From positions 248,001 to 312,000 of the forward strand of contig NZ_QLST01000001.1 of NCBI RefSeq assembly GCF_003293845.1: a stretch of DNA of 64,000 nucleotides, written 5' to 3'. Made by a program: the position numbers and the translations under genes. The stretch comes from Flavobacterium tibetense. Lineage in GTDB: Bacteria > Bacteroidota > Bacteroidia > Flavobacteriales > Flavobacteriaceae. The notes beneath the pieces are model-generated. The model ran no database searches. It saw nothing but the letters and a program-made list of their open reading frames with translations, and was not told the DNA's origin. Position 1 is the stretch's first letter; each line of letters begins with the position of its first letter. This document shows positions 1 to 8,625 of the stretch, piece after piece.

Positions 1-1
1 T

Positions 2-511
2 GTTACGATTCCCGAATACCTGAAAATGATTGAATACAAAACTGCTGTTTTAGTGGGTGCCGCTATGAAAATGGGCGCCATTGTAGCGGAAACTTCGGAA
101 GAAAATGCGAATTTAATTTATGATTTTGGACTAAATTTAGGAATTGCCTTCCAATTACAAGATGATTTTCTAGATGCTTTTGGAAACCCAGAGACTTTTG
201 GAAAGCAAGTTGGTGGCGACATCATCGAAAACAAAAAAACCTATTTGTATTTGAAAGCCATGGAATTTGCTAACGAAGAAGATAAACAACAATTGTTGCA
301 TTTGTTTTCGATTCAACCTTCAGATAATACTAATAAAATTGAATCAGTAAAAACCATTTTTGATTCCTCTGGAGCTAGTGAAGCGACTAAAGCTGCTATC
401 AAAGACTTTACATTCAAAGCATTTGAAACCTTAGAAAAAATGGACATCGATTCAGAAAAGAAAGCTATTTTGAAAGCTTTTGGAGAGAATCTAATGGGAA
501 GAAACGTGTAA
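2..511 (+). CDS. Polyprenyl synthetase (trans-isoprenyl diphosphate synthase), C-terminal part
   Basis: This is the 3' part of an isoprenoid chain-elongating synthase; the reading frame is open to the left window edge, so the N-terminal half is missing. The second Asp-rich motif is visible as LQDDFLD, followed by FGKQVGGDIIENKKT, which is typical of farnesyl/geranylgeranyl/octaprenyl synthases that condense IPP with allylic diphosphates using Mg2+. The chain-length determining region near the first Asp-rich motif lies outside the window, so the product length cannot be assigned. The visible part is about 169 residues of an expected ~325. The family call is secure; the specific product is unknown. 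Confidence 0.93.
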   Translation, partial: VTIPEYLKMIEYKTAVLVGAAMKMGAIVAETSEENANLIYDFGLNLGIAFQLQDDFLDAFGNPETFGKQVGGDIIENKKTYLYLKAMEFANEEDKQQLLHLFSIQPSDNTNKIESVKTIFDSSGASEATKAAIKDFTFKAFETLEKMDIDSEKKAILKAFGENLMGRNV

Positions 512-544
512 TCAAGTGCAATGACAAAATCAAGTTCAAATTTT

Positions 545-1042
545 ATGAAAAAAAATCAAAAAACAATAATGAGTTTAATAATTTTATTTCTATTTACTTC
601 TTGTTCAAAGTTTGAGCTTCATAATATTAATGAATTTGATATTGATGAATCTTCATCGAAAAAAAGATTTCCTATTGAGTTAGTTTGTACACACGGTGGA
701 GAGAATTTGAAAAACGACAAAGAATATTATTATCAAACTATAGCAGTAATTAAAGATACAAAAGACACAATTACAATTTTATCAGAAGATATTTTACTGT
801 TTGATAAAATGGATGTTAATCAATTAGAATTCATTTCAGTTTATTCTGAAGATAAATCCGATATGATTCTATTTGAGTTAAGAAATGGAGGTAAAGGAAG
901 AGAATTAAAAAATATTAATGACCTTGAAATCCAGCCATATAAAAGATTAGAAAAAGTTGCATTTAATAAAAAATTCAGCCAATTCGATGGAAGAAAATAT
1001 CAAGCAACGATTGGTTTAATTGTACAATCCCAAAATAATTAG
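545..1042 (+). CDS. Hypothetical lipoprotein
   Basis: I do not recognise this 165-residue protein. An in-frame ATG at 521 is possible, but the ATG at 545 starts a clean lipoprotein signal: basic residues MKKNQK, a hydrophobic run, then the lipobox LFTSC at about residues 16-20. I therefore place the start at 545. The mature part is hydrophilic and has no motif I can name. The gene is very AT-rich. It sits between the polyprenyl synthetase gene and a 116-residue conserved protein with only 6 bases to the latter, which suggests a lineage-specific insertion into a small co-transcribed block. Membrane-anchored location is inferred from the lipobox only. Confidence 0.7.
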   Translation: MKKNQKTIMSLIILFLFTSCSKFELHNINEFDIDESSSKKRFPIELVCTHGGENLKNDKEYYYQTIAVIKDTKDTITILSEDILLFDKMDVNQLEFISVYSEDKSDMILFELRNGGKGRELKNINDLEIQPYKRLEKVAFNKKFSQFDGRKYQATIGLIVQSQNN

Positions 1043-1048
1043 GAAATA

Positions 1049-1399
1049 ATGTATCAATCACCAGCAAATATTGATGCCTTAATTTCGCAAGCCGAAGAAG
1101 AACATTTGTACTTCAAACTCATTGAGCAAGTGAATAAAGATTTTGCTTTGGCGAATGAACCTTTGGATGTTCCAGCTAGTATTCTTCCGTTTGAGTTTAA
1201 AAATTTGGTACAAGAAAAAATTTATAAACTTATTCAGCATAAATTCGCCGAATATTTGAATTTACTTTACATTATTGATGTTCCTGAAGAGCAAATTAAA
1301 AAATTGGATGGTTCCGATTTGGTAGAATTATCAGAACAAGTCACATTTTTAGTTATGAAACGCGAATGGCAAAAGGTTTGGTTTCGTAATAACTATTAA
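1049..1399 (+). CDS. Conserved hypothetical protein, 116 aa
   Basis: Small soluble protein without a signal peptide or membrane segment, rich in charged helices (for example QAEEEHLYFKLIEQVNKDF). I recognise no domain. It begins 6 bases after the preceding lipoprotein gene and its last codons overlap the end of the convergent gene at 1396-1941 by four bases. Codon use resembles the housekeeping neighbours more than the lipoprotein upstream, consistent with an old member of the polyprenyl synthetase operon. Function is unknown. Confidence 0.75.
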   Translation: MYQSPANIDALISQAEEEHLYFKLIEQVNKDFALANEPLDVPASILPFEFKNLVQEKIYKLIQHKFAEYLNLLYIIDVPEEQIKKLDGSDLVELSEQVTFLVMKREWQKVWFRNNY

Positions 1400-1941
1400 A
1401 AAAATATTCTCACGAAAGGCATCAATGCATCCACATACATATAATCGCGATCTTTGTGTAAAACATTGTATCGCAGTCCAATAGTTATATTTTCATTTCT
1501 ATATCCAGCTCCAACAAACAAAGCGGTATTCCAAAAATCTCTAGTTGCCGTGCCATTAATAGTTTCAAATCTTGAATTTACACGAAGTTGCTCCAGTTCA
1601 GTTGAAATTTGAATTTCTCTAATAGGATGAAACAAGCCAATAACGCTTCCGCCATACATATTTGAAGTAAAGATATCACGCTGTCTTACATAGCTATATT
1701 GCGCACCTAAACCAGCTGCAAAATAGTCGTTGAAATTATAAATTGCACTTGGTGCAATGGCAACATCAGCATAACCATTTCCAAAACCTAAACCAAGTCC
1801 ACCACCAAATTGAACGCGCTCCCAAAAATCACTTTTTGTTTTCATTTCTTGGTTTTCTTGTGCAAAAACTACAATACTCGAACCAAATAAAAACACAAAA
1901 GTTAGCAAAACTGTTAAATTTATTGCGAAATTCTTTTTCAT
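1396..1941 (-). CDS. Small outer-membrane beta-barrel protein
   Basis: This 181-residue protein has an N-terminal signal peptide (hydrophobic run at about residues 8-26 ending FVFAQ-like, cleavage near AQE) and then alternating aromatic/glycine strands such as GGGLGLGFGNGYADVAIAP and GLGAQYSYV. It ends in the aromatic C-terminus VRIFF, the typical last strand of a Gram-negative outer-membrane barrel. Relatives next to sucA in this group are sometimes labelled alpha-ketoglutarate decarboxylase by neighbour transfer; nothing enzymatic is visible. It is convergent with the 116-aa gene and divergent from sucA. Confidence 0.78.
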   Translation of the reverse strand: MKKNFAINLTVLLTFVFLFGSSIVVFAQENQEMKTKSDFWERVQFGGGLGLGFGNGYADVAIAPSAIYNFNDYFAAGLGAQYSYVRQRDIFTSNMYGGSVIGLFHPIREIQISTELEQLRVNSRFETINGTATRDFWNTALFVGAGYRNENITIGLRYNVLHKDRDYMYVDALMPFVRIFF

Positions 1942-1984
1942 AAAACCTTTTTCAAAAAATTAATGTTATAAAAGTATAAAAATC

Positions 1985-2017
1985 TTTGAAAGATTATTAT
2001 AAAATGTCTTACTTTTG
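1985..2017 (+). promoter_or_regulatory. Bacteroidetes-type promoter of sucA
   Basis: TTTG at 1985-1988 is followed after 21 bases by TACTTTTG at 2010-2017, matching the -33/-7 pattern TTTG-N19-21-TAnnTTTG used by the Bacteroidetes primary sigma factor. Transcription would start near 2022, giving a leader of about 35 bases before the ATG at 2057. The TTG at 2015 lies inside the -7 box and therefore cannot be the start codon. Confidence 0.75.
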
Positions 2018-2056
2018 CAAAGATTTTTAACCAAAACGTCATTTTTAGACACAACT

Positions 2057-4834
2057 ATGGATAGGTTTTCCTTTTTAAACGCTGCACACACGGCTTTTTT
2101 TGCCGATTTATACGAACAATATACAACAAACCCGGATAGTGTTGAACCCAGTTGGAGAAGTTTCTTTCAAGGATTCGATTTTGCACAAGCCAATTACGGA
2201 ACTGATGAAGTGGCTTACCAAGTTGCCAACATTGCTTCAGGAAATACTACCGTTCAGGTTTCTGAAAAAACACAAAAAGAGTTCAATGTTCTTAAGTTAA
2301 TTGAAGGCTACAGAACTAGAGGTCATTTATTCACAAAAACCAATCCCGTTCGCGATAGAAGAACGTATGCTCCTGATTTGGCAATCGAGAATTTCGGTTT
2401 GTCTCAAGCGGATTTGAATACCGTTTTTGATGCAGCTAAAATGGTGAACATGCAACCAAGTACTTTGGCTGATATCATCAAGCATTTGGAAAGTGTGTAT
2501 TGCCAATCTATTGGTGTTGAATACATGTATATTCGAGAACCAAAAGTATTGGAATGGATTAAAAACCGTTTAGATGTAAACGATAACCAACCTAAATTTT
2601 CTGCTGACGAAAAGAAACATATTCTTGGGAAATTAAACGAAGCAATTTCCTTTGAAACTTTTTTACATACCAAATATGTAGGTCAAAAACGTTTCTCATT
2701 GGAAGGTTGTGAATCGGCTATTCCGGCTTTGGATGCTTTAGTAGAAGCTGCTGCGGATAGAGGCGTGGAGCAATTTGTAATGGGAATGGCACACCGTGGT
2801 CGTTTGAACGTTTTGGCTAATATTTTTGGTAAAAACACCCAAAATATTTTCTCTGAATTTGACGGAAAAGATTACGATGATGATCACCATTTTGATGGTG
2901 ACGTGAAATACCACTTAGGTTTAACTTCGGATAGAGTTACCGATTCTGGAAAGAAAATTAATTTAAATTTAGCGCCAAATCCATCGCATTTGGAAACGGT
3001 TGGTGCTGTAATCGAAGGAATTGCAAGAGCAAAACAAGATCGTTTGTATCCAAATGATTTTTCTAAAGTATTGCCAATTGCTGTTCACGGAGACGCAGCC
3101 GTAGCCGGACAAGGAATTGTGTATGAAATTATCCAAATGGCAAATTTGGACGCTTATAAAACGGGAGGAACGATTCATTTAGTAATCAATAACCAAGTTG
3201 GATTTACTACCAATTATTTAGATGCTAGAACTTCAACGTATTGTACTGATATTGCAAAGGTTACCTTATCGCCAGTGCTTCACGTAAATGCGGATGATGT
3301 AGAAGCAGTGGTTCATGCGATGATTTTTGCATTGGATTATAGAATGGAATTTGGTGGTGATGTTTTCATCGATTTATTAGGATATAGAAAATACGGTCAC
3401 AATGAAGGTGATGAGCCTCGTTTTACCCAACCAAAATTATATAAGTTAATTTCAAAGCATAAAAATTCAAGAGAATTATATGCTGAAAAATTAAAGCAAG
3501 AAGGTATTATTGATGCCGCTTATGTAAAAGAATTAGAAGAAAAATACAAAGCCAAATTAGACGAAAACTTAGAAGAATCTCGTAAAAAAGATTTAACCGT
3601 AATCACGCCGTTCATGCAAAACGAATGGGAAGGTTTCGAGCAAGTTTCAGATGATAAAATGCTTCAAAAATACGACACTACTTTCGATGCGAAACAATTA
3701 GAAAGTATTGCCAAAACCTTAACGGAACTTCCATCGGATAAAAAATTCATCAGTAAAATTACCAAACTAATTAACGATAGAAAAAATATGTTTTTCGAAT
3801 CGGATAAAATGGATTGGGCAATGGGTGAATTGTTGGCTTACGGTTCGTTGTTAACAGAAGGTTACGATGTTCGTATGTCGGGACAAGATGTGGAACGTGG
3901 TACATTCTCGCACCGTCATGCTGTGGTAAAAGTAGAAGATTCGGAAGAAGAAGTAGTACTTTTAAATCACATTGAAAACAAAAAAGGGAATTTCTACATC
4001 TACAATTCACATTTATCGGAATACGGAGTGGTAGGTTTTGAATACGGTTATGCTTTAGCATCGCCAAATACATTAACGATTTGGGAAGCGCAATTTGGAG
4101 ATTTCTCTAACGGAGCTCAAATCATGATTGACCAATACATTTCAGCAGGTGAAGACAAATGGAACAACCAAAACGGATTGGTAATGTTGTTGCCTCACGG
4201 TTATGAAAACCAAGGAGCCGAACATTCATCAGCTCGTATGGAGCGTTTCCTACAATTGTGTGCTAAACATAATATGTATATAGCAGATGTAACAACGCCT
4301 GCAAACTTCTTCCACTTGATGAGAAGACAAATGAAAACCAATTTCCGTAAACCGTTGATTGTATTTTCACCTAAGAGTTTGTTGCGTCATCCATTAGCGG
4401 TTTCTTCTGCTAGTGATTTTGCCAATGGTCAATTCCAAGAAATTTTAGACGATCCAAATACAACAGATAAAAAAGCAATTAAAACGTTGGTTTTCTGTAC
4501 TGGAAAAGTATACTATGATATCATTGCAAAACGCGAAGAATTGGGAAGAAATGATGTGGCAGTAGTTCGTTTAGAGCAATTGTTCCCATTAGCAACTGAT
4601 CAAATCAAAGCCATTATAGACAGCTATCCAAATGCAGATGATTATGTTTGGGCACAAGAAGAACCAAAAAACATGGGAGCTTACAGTTATATGTTGATGA
4701 ATTTTGATTTAGTAAAATTAAGATTAGCATCACCAAAAGCATATAGTGCACCAGCAGCAGGAAGTTATGAGCGTTCTAAAAAACGTCAAGCGAATGCCAT
4801 TGCCATGGTTTTTGATAAAAATTTATTCCAATAA
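2057..4834 (+). CDS. sucA: 2-oxoglutarate dehydrogenase E1 component
   Basis: Thiamine-diphosphate-dependent E1 (925 aa) of the 2-oxoglutarate dehydrogenase complex, which decarboxylates 2-oxoglutarate and passes the succinyl group to lipoyl-E2 in the TCA cycle. The N-terminus FLNAAHTAFFADLYEQY is the E2-binding helix common to SucA proteins. Further family blocks are GMAHRGRLNVLANI, NPSHLE, HGDAAVAGQG and, near the C-terminus, WAQEEPKNMGA. Length matches the family. I chose the ATG at 2057 because an upstream in-frame TTG lies within the -7 promoter element. sucB follows after 70 bases on the same strand with no terminator between, so they are co-transcribed. E3 (lpd) is not in the window. 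Confidence 0.97.
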   Translation: MDRFSFLNAAHTAFFADLYEQYTTNPDSVEPSWRSFFQGFDFAQANYGTDEVAYQVANIASGNTTVQVSEKTQKEFNVLKLIEGYRTRGHLFTKTNPVRDRRTYAPDLAIENFGLSQADLNTVFDAAKMVNMQPSTLADIIKHLESVYCQSIGVEYMYIREPKVLEWIKNRLDVNDNQPKFSADEKKHILGKLNEAISFETFLHTKYVGQKRFSLEGCESAIPALDALVEAAADRGVEQFVMGMAHRGRLNVLANIFGKNTQNIFSEFDGKDYDDDHHFDGDVKYHLGLTSDRVTDSGKKINLNLAPNPSHLETVGAVIEGIARAKQDRLYPNDFSKVLPIAVHGDAAVAGQGIVYEIIQMANLDAYKTGGTIHLVINNQVGFTTNYLDARTSTYCTDIAKVTLSPVLHVNADDVEAVVHAMIFALDYRMEFGGDVFIDLLGYRKYGHNEGDEPRFTQPKLYKLISKHKNSRELYAEKLKQEGIIDAAYVKELEEKYKAKLDENLEESRKKDLTVITPFMQNEWEGFEQVSDDKMLQKYDTTFDAKQLESIAKTLTELPSDKKFISKITKLINDRKNMFFESDKMDWAMGELLAYGSLLTEGYDVRMSGQDVERGTFSHRHAVVKVEDSEEEVVLLNHIENKKGNFYIYNSHLSEYGVVGFEYGYALASPNTLTIWEAQFGDFSNGAQIMIDQYISAGEDKWNNQNGLVMLLPHGYENQGAEHSSARMERFLQLCAKHNMYIADVTTPANFFHLMRRQMKTNFRKPLIVFSPKSLLRHPLAVSSASDFANGQFQEILDDPNTTDKKAIKTLVFCTGKVYYDIIAKREELGRNDVAVVRLEQLFPLATDQIKAIIDSYPNADDYVWAQEEPKNMGAYSYMLMNFDLVKLRLASPKAYSAPAAGSYERSKKRQANAIAMVFDKNLFQ

Positions 4835-4904
4835 AATAACACAATAAACAAATAGCAGTTGAGGTTTATAAACTAGAAACTGTCAACTTTTAAACTAAAA
4901 AAAT

Positions 4905-6119
4905 ATGATTTTAGAAATGAAAGTGCCTTCTCCAGGCGAATCAATCACAGAAGTAGAAATTGCAACTTGGTTAGTGCAAGATGGTGATTATGTAGAAAAA
5001 GATCAAGCAATTGCTGAAGTAGATTCAGATAAAGCAACTTTAGAATTACCTGCAGAAGCTAGTGGAATCATTACTTTAAAAGCAGAAGAAGGTGATGCAG
5101 TAGCGGTAGGTCAAGTAGTGTGTTTAATCGATACAAGCGCAGCAAAACCAGAAGGTGGAGCAGCACCAGCTAAAGAAGAAGCAAAAGTTGAAACTCCTAA
5201 AGCAGAAGCACCAAAAGCAGCTCCAGTTGCTGAGAAAACGTATGCTACACAAGCACCATCTCCAGCAGCTAGAAAAATATTAGACGAGAAAAATATTGAA
5301 CCAACAGCTATTGTTGGAACAGGAAAAGGTGGAAGAATCACTAAAGATGATGCTGTAAATGCAGTACCATCAATGGGAACTCCAACAGGAGGTAACCGCG
5401 GAACGGAAAGAACAAAGCTTTCTATGTTACGTAGAAAAGTGGCTGAGCGTTTGGTTTCTGCAAAAAACGAAACAGCGATGTTAACTACTTTCAATGAAGT
5501 AGATATGACTGCAATTTATGCGTTACGTGACCAATACAAAGAAGAGTTCAAAGCGAAACACGGTTTAGGATTAGGCTTTATGTCGTTCTTTACAAAAGCT
5601 GTAACTCGTGCGTTACAATTGTATCCAGATGTAAACTCAATGATTGATGGTCAAGAGAAAATATCTTACGATTTCTGTGATATTTCGGTTGCGGTTTCTG
5701 GTCCAAAAGGATTAATGGTTCCTGTTATGAGAAATGCAGAGACTCTATCATTTAGAGGAGTAGAAGCTGAAATCAAAAGATTAGCTATTAGAGCTCGTGA
5801 CGGACAAATCACAGTTGATGAAATGACTGGTGGAACATTCACTATTTCAAACGGTGGTGTTTTCGGAAGTATGTTATCTACACCAATTATCAATCCTCCA
5901 CAATCAGGTATTTTAGGAATGCACAATGTAGTAGAAAGAGCGATTGTTAAAAATGGTCAAATCGTAATTGCTCCAGTAATGTATGTTGCTTTATCATACG
6001 ACCACAGAATCATCGACGGACGTGAGTCAGTTGGATTCTTAGTAGCAGTTAAAGAAGCATTAGAAAACCCAACAGAATTATTAATGGGTGGTAATGTGAA
6101 AAAAGCGTTAGAATTATAG
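4905..6119 (+). CDS. sucB: Dihydrolipoyllysine-residue succinyltransferase (E2 of 2-oxoglutarate dehydrogenase)
   Basis: E2 core enzyme (404 aa) that transfers succinyl from lipoamide to CoA. Domains in order: lipoyl domain with the lipoylated Lys in EVDSDKATLELPA (about residue 44); an Ala/Pro/Lys-rich linker (about 77-115); peripheral subunit-binding domain SPAARKILDEKNI...GTGKGGRITKDD; and the catalytic acetyltransferase domain ending with the active-site SYDHRIIDGRE motif (His about residue 367). An ATG at 4917 is an alternative start, but 4905 fits the family N-terminus. It is the second gene of a sucAB operon and is followed by a strong terminator at 6141-6178. Confidence 0.97.
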   Translation: MILEMKVPSPGESITEVEIATWLVQDGDYVEKDQAIAEVDSDKATLELPAEASGIITLKAEEGDAVAVGQVVCLIDTSAAKPEGGAAPAKEEAKVETPKAEAPKAAPVAEKTYATQAPSPAARKILDEKNIEPTAIVGTGKGGRITKDDAVNAVPSMGTPTGGNRGTERTKLSMLRRKVAERLVSAKNETAMLTTFNEVDMTAIYALRDQYKEEFKAKHGLGLGFMSFFTKAVTRALQLYPDVNSMIDGQEKISYDFCDISVAVSGPKGLMVPVMRNAETLSFRGVEAEIKRLAIRARDGQITVDEMTGGTFTISNGGVFGSMLSTPIINPPQSGILGMHNVVERAIVKNGQIVIAPVMYVALSYDHRIIDGRESVGFLVAVKEALENPTELLMGGNVKKALEL

Positions 6120-6140
6120 AAATATAAATCCCAATATTTA

Positions 6141-6178
6141 AAATCCCAAATTCCAAATTTTTTAGGAATTTGGGATTT
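6141..6178 (+). terminator. Rho-independent terminator of sucAB
   Basis: A 14-bp perfect stem (AAATCCCAAATTCC at 6141-6154 pairing with GGAATTTGGGATTT at 6165-6178) is followed by a T-rich tail. The convergent lipoprotein gene ends at 6186, so it may act on both strands. Confidence 0.85.
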
Positions 6179-6185
6179 TTATTTT

Positions 6186-7121
6186 TTAGTCCAAAGCATC
6201 AATAATTGTTCTCATTTCTGCAGCAGTTACTAATTGCATTTCAGAAAGCGGAAAATTAACCACATGATTGTTAACTAATGTTTGGTTTTCTTTGATGCTA
6301 TATAAGAACTTTCCATCTTGTTCGGATAAGAAAATTAAATGACAATCTAATCCAATTGGATAAACGCCGCCAATAGAACCTAATGAATTTGGTATGTTAC
6401 TTGTTGCTAGAAGAATTATAGAATTTCCATGACCATAACCAACCGGAACATTAGCTGTGATTTCAGTCATTGGTAAATTATCATCCATAAAAAAATCATA
6501 ATTAAACCAACCAAAGTTATTCAGTAACGCATTATAAGATTGCTCGTTGGAATTAGGGTTTAAAGTGCCATTCCATGATTCAATCATTGGTGATAATTCC
6601 CACAAAATATTTCCATTGGCATCAACCGTTCCTATAAATGGAGCCATTTCAGGCGCTGTTCCTTCAGTAAGTGCTGTTGGTACAGCTAACGACATTTCGC
6701 AAGTTAATGTTAGATTTACATTATCTTGTGTTGCATTAATATAAAATTCACCTCCAGAAATAAGTAGTTTTTTTTGCCCATTGTCAAGTCCCATTGTTAA
6801 TTTATTAGTCAACAACATCGTACTTCTGTCAAAGATTTCAATAAATTCCAAATTGACTTGTCCAGTTACTGGTTGCCCGTTTTTTCTAAGGCAACTTCCG
6901 TCAATAGTTAAATAAACACCATTGTCAGAAACAAAAGTAACTAAACCAGATTCTGAATCAAATGCAAAGGTTTGTGTTTGATTAGTCATTTCAGCTTGAA
7001 ATAAGCCATAAAATTTTTCCGAAGTAGTTGCTTCTAAATTGATATTATCATCAATATCATCAGTGCAAGATGTTACAAGTAATAAAACACTTAGTGCTAA
7101 ATAGGTTAATCTCTTTTTCAT
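6186..7121 (-). CDS. Hypothetical lipoprotein
   Basis: A 311-residue protein with a type II signal: MKKR, hydrophobic stretch, lipobox LVTSC at about residues 15-19, then an acidic TDDIDDN region that in Bacteroidetes resembles a lipoprotein export signal for surface display. The mature part looks beta-rich, with short strands such as GQVNLEFIEIFDRS and ITANVPVGYGHGNSIIL; I recognise no named domain. It is transcribed on its own, convergent with sucB. Function unknown; envelope location well supported. Confidence 0.8.
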   Translation of the reverse strand: MKKRLTYLALSVLLLVTSCTDDIDDNINLEATTSEKFYGLFQAEMTNQTQTFAFDSESGLVTFVSDNGVYLTIDGSCLRKNGQPVTGQVNLEFIEIFDRSTMLLTNKLTMGLDNGQKKLLISGGEFYINATQDNVNLTLTCEMSLAVPTALTEGTAPEMAPFIGTVDANGNILWELSPMIESWNGTLNPNSNEQSYNALLNNFGWFNYDFFMDDNLPMTEITANVPVGYGHGNSIILLATSNIPNSLGSIGGVYPIGLDCHLIFLSEQDGKFLYSIKENQTLVNNHVVNFPLSEMQLVTAAEMRTIIDALD

Positions 7122-7190
7122 ATTAATTTGTTTTTGTTTGTTATAAGATGGAACAAAAACAAAAAGGTTGCGCTAATTTCTTACAAACAA

Positions 7191-7628
7191 TTACCTCAAA
7201 TACAAATAATGATTGTAATAATCAATAATCGCTTTTCCTTTTAACAAAATATCAGCACCAATAATTCCATCAACCGGTTTGGTTTTGTATTCGTTTAAAG
7301 CTTGATTTACGTGTTGCATATCAAAAATAACCAAGTGAAATTTATGCGTTTTCCAATGGCTTAATTGTAATAGATTGTTTTTCGAAAGTTGGGTTTCCAT
7401 TCCTGTAGCTCCAGCACCAGCGGCTTTGGTTTCTGAAGTTTCTGCTATGAGTTGAAACTTTGTTATTCCTTCAAAACCTAGACAACTATTACTAGCTCCA
7501 GTATCCAAAATAAAACTTCCTTTAACACCATTAATTTTGGCAGTAATTAATAGGTGTTGGGTTTTTAACACCTTAAATTTGATTTTTTTGTATTTGTTTT
7601 TCTTTAAAAATGCTTGTAAATCTTCCAT
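7191..7628 (-). CDS. Retropepsin-like aspartic protease family protein
   Basis: This 145-residue protein has one aspartyl-protease half-domain: ILDTGASNSCLG (catalytic Asp in DTGA, about residue 42) and a downstream GIIGADILL block that forms the second conserved turn of the retropepsin fold. Active enzymes of this class are homodimers. There is no signal peptide, so a cytoplasmic location is likely. It is transcribed divergently from tatD, sharing a 150-base intergenic region that contains a heptamer tandem repeat. The substrate is unknown. Confidence 0.85.
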   Translation of the reverse strand: MEDLQAFLKKNKYKKIKFKVLKTQHLLITAKINGVKGSFILDTGASNSCLGFEGITKFQLIAETSETKAAGAGATGMETQLSKNNLLQLSHWKTHKFHLVIFDMQHVNQALNEYKTKPVDGIIGADILLKGKAIIDYYNHYLYLR

Positions 7629-7698
7629 AATTCAAAAGTAAAAAATTGTTGCTTTACTTTAGTCTTAATTCTTAATACTTTCATCTTAATACTTTTTA

Positions 7699-7706
7699 TA
7701 ACTTTG
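7699..7706 (+). promoter_or_regulatory. -7 promoter element of tatD
   Basis: TAACTTTG matches TAnnTTTG; no good -33 TTTG is seen at the expected distance. Transcription would start close to 7711, the first base of the heptamer repeat, so the repeat would form most of the mRNA leader. Confidence 0.55.
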
Positions 7707-7710
7707 CACC

Positions 7711-7765
7711 ACAAACAACAAACAACAAACAACAAACAACAAACAACAAACAACAAACAACAAAC
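7711..7765 (+). repeat. Heptamer tandem repeat in the tatD leader
   Basis: About 7.9 perfect copies of a 7-bp unit (ACAAACA in the + reading) span 55 bases between the -7 element at 7699-7706 and the start of tatD. Such a perfect microsatellite is prone to slipped-strand changes and its G-free transcript would be unstructured. Confidence 0.95.
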
Positions 7766-7781
7766 TTGAAACCTGAAACTT

Positions 7782-8564
7782 TTGAACTTGAAACTTTCTT
7801 TAACCGATACCCATACCCATTTATATTCCGAAGAATTTGATGCCGACAGAAATGAAATGATGCAAAAAGCCATTCAAGCTGGCGTTACTCGATTTTTTGT
7901 ACCGTCAATTGATGCTAGTTATACTCAAAAAATGTATAATTTAGAAAAGGAATATCCCGAAAATGTATTTCTAATGATGGGATTGCATCCGTGTTATGTG
8001 AAACCGGAGACTTTTGAGCAAGAGTTGATTCATGTAGAAAACGAATTGGCTTCAAAGAAGTTTTATGCCGTGGGTGAAATTGGAATTGATTTGTATTGGG
8101 ATAAAACCACTTTGGATATCCAAAAAATGGCTTTCAAAAGGCAAATTCAATTGGCTAAAAAACACCGATTAGCTATCAATATTCATTGCCGTGATGCGTT
8201 TGATGAAATTTTTGAAGTTTTAGAAAGTGAAAAATCAGATGATTTATTCGGAATTTTCCATTGTTTTACTGGTGATTTTGAACAAGCAAAAAAAGCCATT
8301 TCGTTAGGAATGAAACTTGGAATTGGCGGAGTAGCTACTTTTAAGAATGGAAAAATTGACCAATTTCTAAATCAAATTGATTTGAGACACATTGTTTTAG
8401 AAACCGATTCGCCTTATTTAGCGCCTGTTCCTTATCGTGGAAAAAGAAATGAAAGCAGTTATACTTTATTGGTTGCCCAAAAATTAGCTGAGATTTATAA
8501 TTTGCCATTGGAAGAAATTGCAAAAATCACAACGGAAAATTCTAAACAAATTTTCGGAATTTAA
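7782..8564 (+). CDS. TatD family metal-dependent hydrolase/DNase
   Basis: TIM-barrel metallohydrolase of the TatD/YcfH family (about 260 aa), associated with 3'-5' exonuclease or deoxyribonuclease activity. Metal ligands visible: the HxH of DTHTHLY, the Glu in AVGEIGIDLYW, His in INIHCRDAF, His in GIFHCFTGD, and Asp in ETDSPYL. No ATG is available: the frame opens after a stop at 7767-7769, and the first usable starts are TTG 7782 and TTG 7788. The second gives MKLSLTDTHTHLY, close to the usual family N-terminus, so the true start could be 7788. The gene follows the heptamer-repeat leader. Confidence 0.92.
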   Translation: MNLKLSLTDTHTHLYSEEFDADRNEMMQKAIQAGVTRFFVPSIDASYTQKMYNLEKEYPENVFLMMGLHPCYVKPETFEQELIHVENELASKKFYAVGEIGIDLYWDKTTLDIQKMAFKRQIQLAKKHRLAINIHCRDAFDEIFEVLESEKSDDLFGIFHCFTGDFEQAKKAISLGMKLGIGGVATFKNGKIDQFLNQIDLRHIVLETDSPYLAPVPYRGKRNESSYTLLVAQKLAEIYNLPLEEIAKITTENSKQIFGI

Positions 8565-8625
8565 TGTTTAATTAAGGAACAATTGATAAAATTTTTGTTC
8601 TTTTGTGGATTGATTCAAATAAAAT

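Noticed and set aside
2015..2056. TTG start of a longer SucA
   Set aside because: The TTG belongs to the -7 promoter box and the ATG at 2057 gives the family N-terminus.
5111..5494. 127-residue antisense frame in sucB
   Set aside because: It mirrors the Ala/Pro/Lys-rich linker of sucB and has no gene-like features.
7711..7765. Possible CRISPR array
   Set aside because: The repeat is a 7-bp microsatellite without spacers; no cas gene lies nearby.
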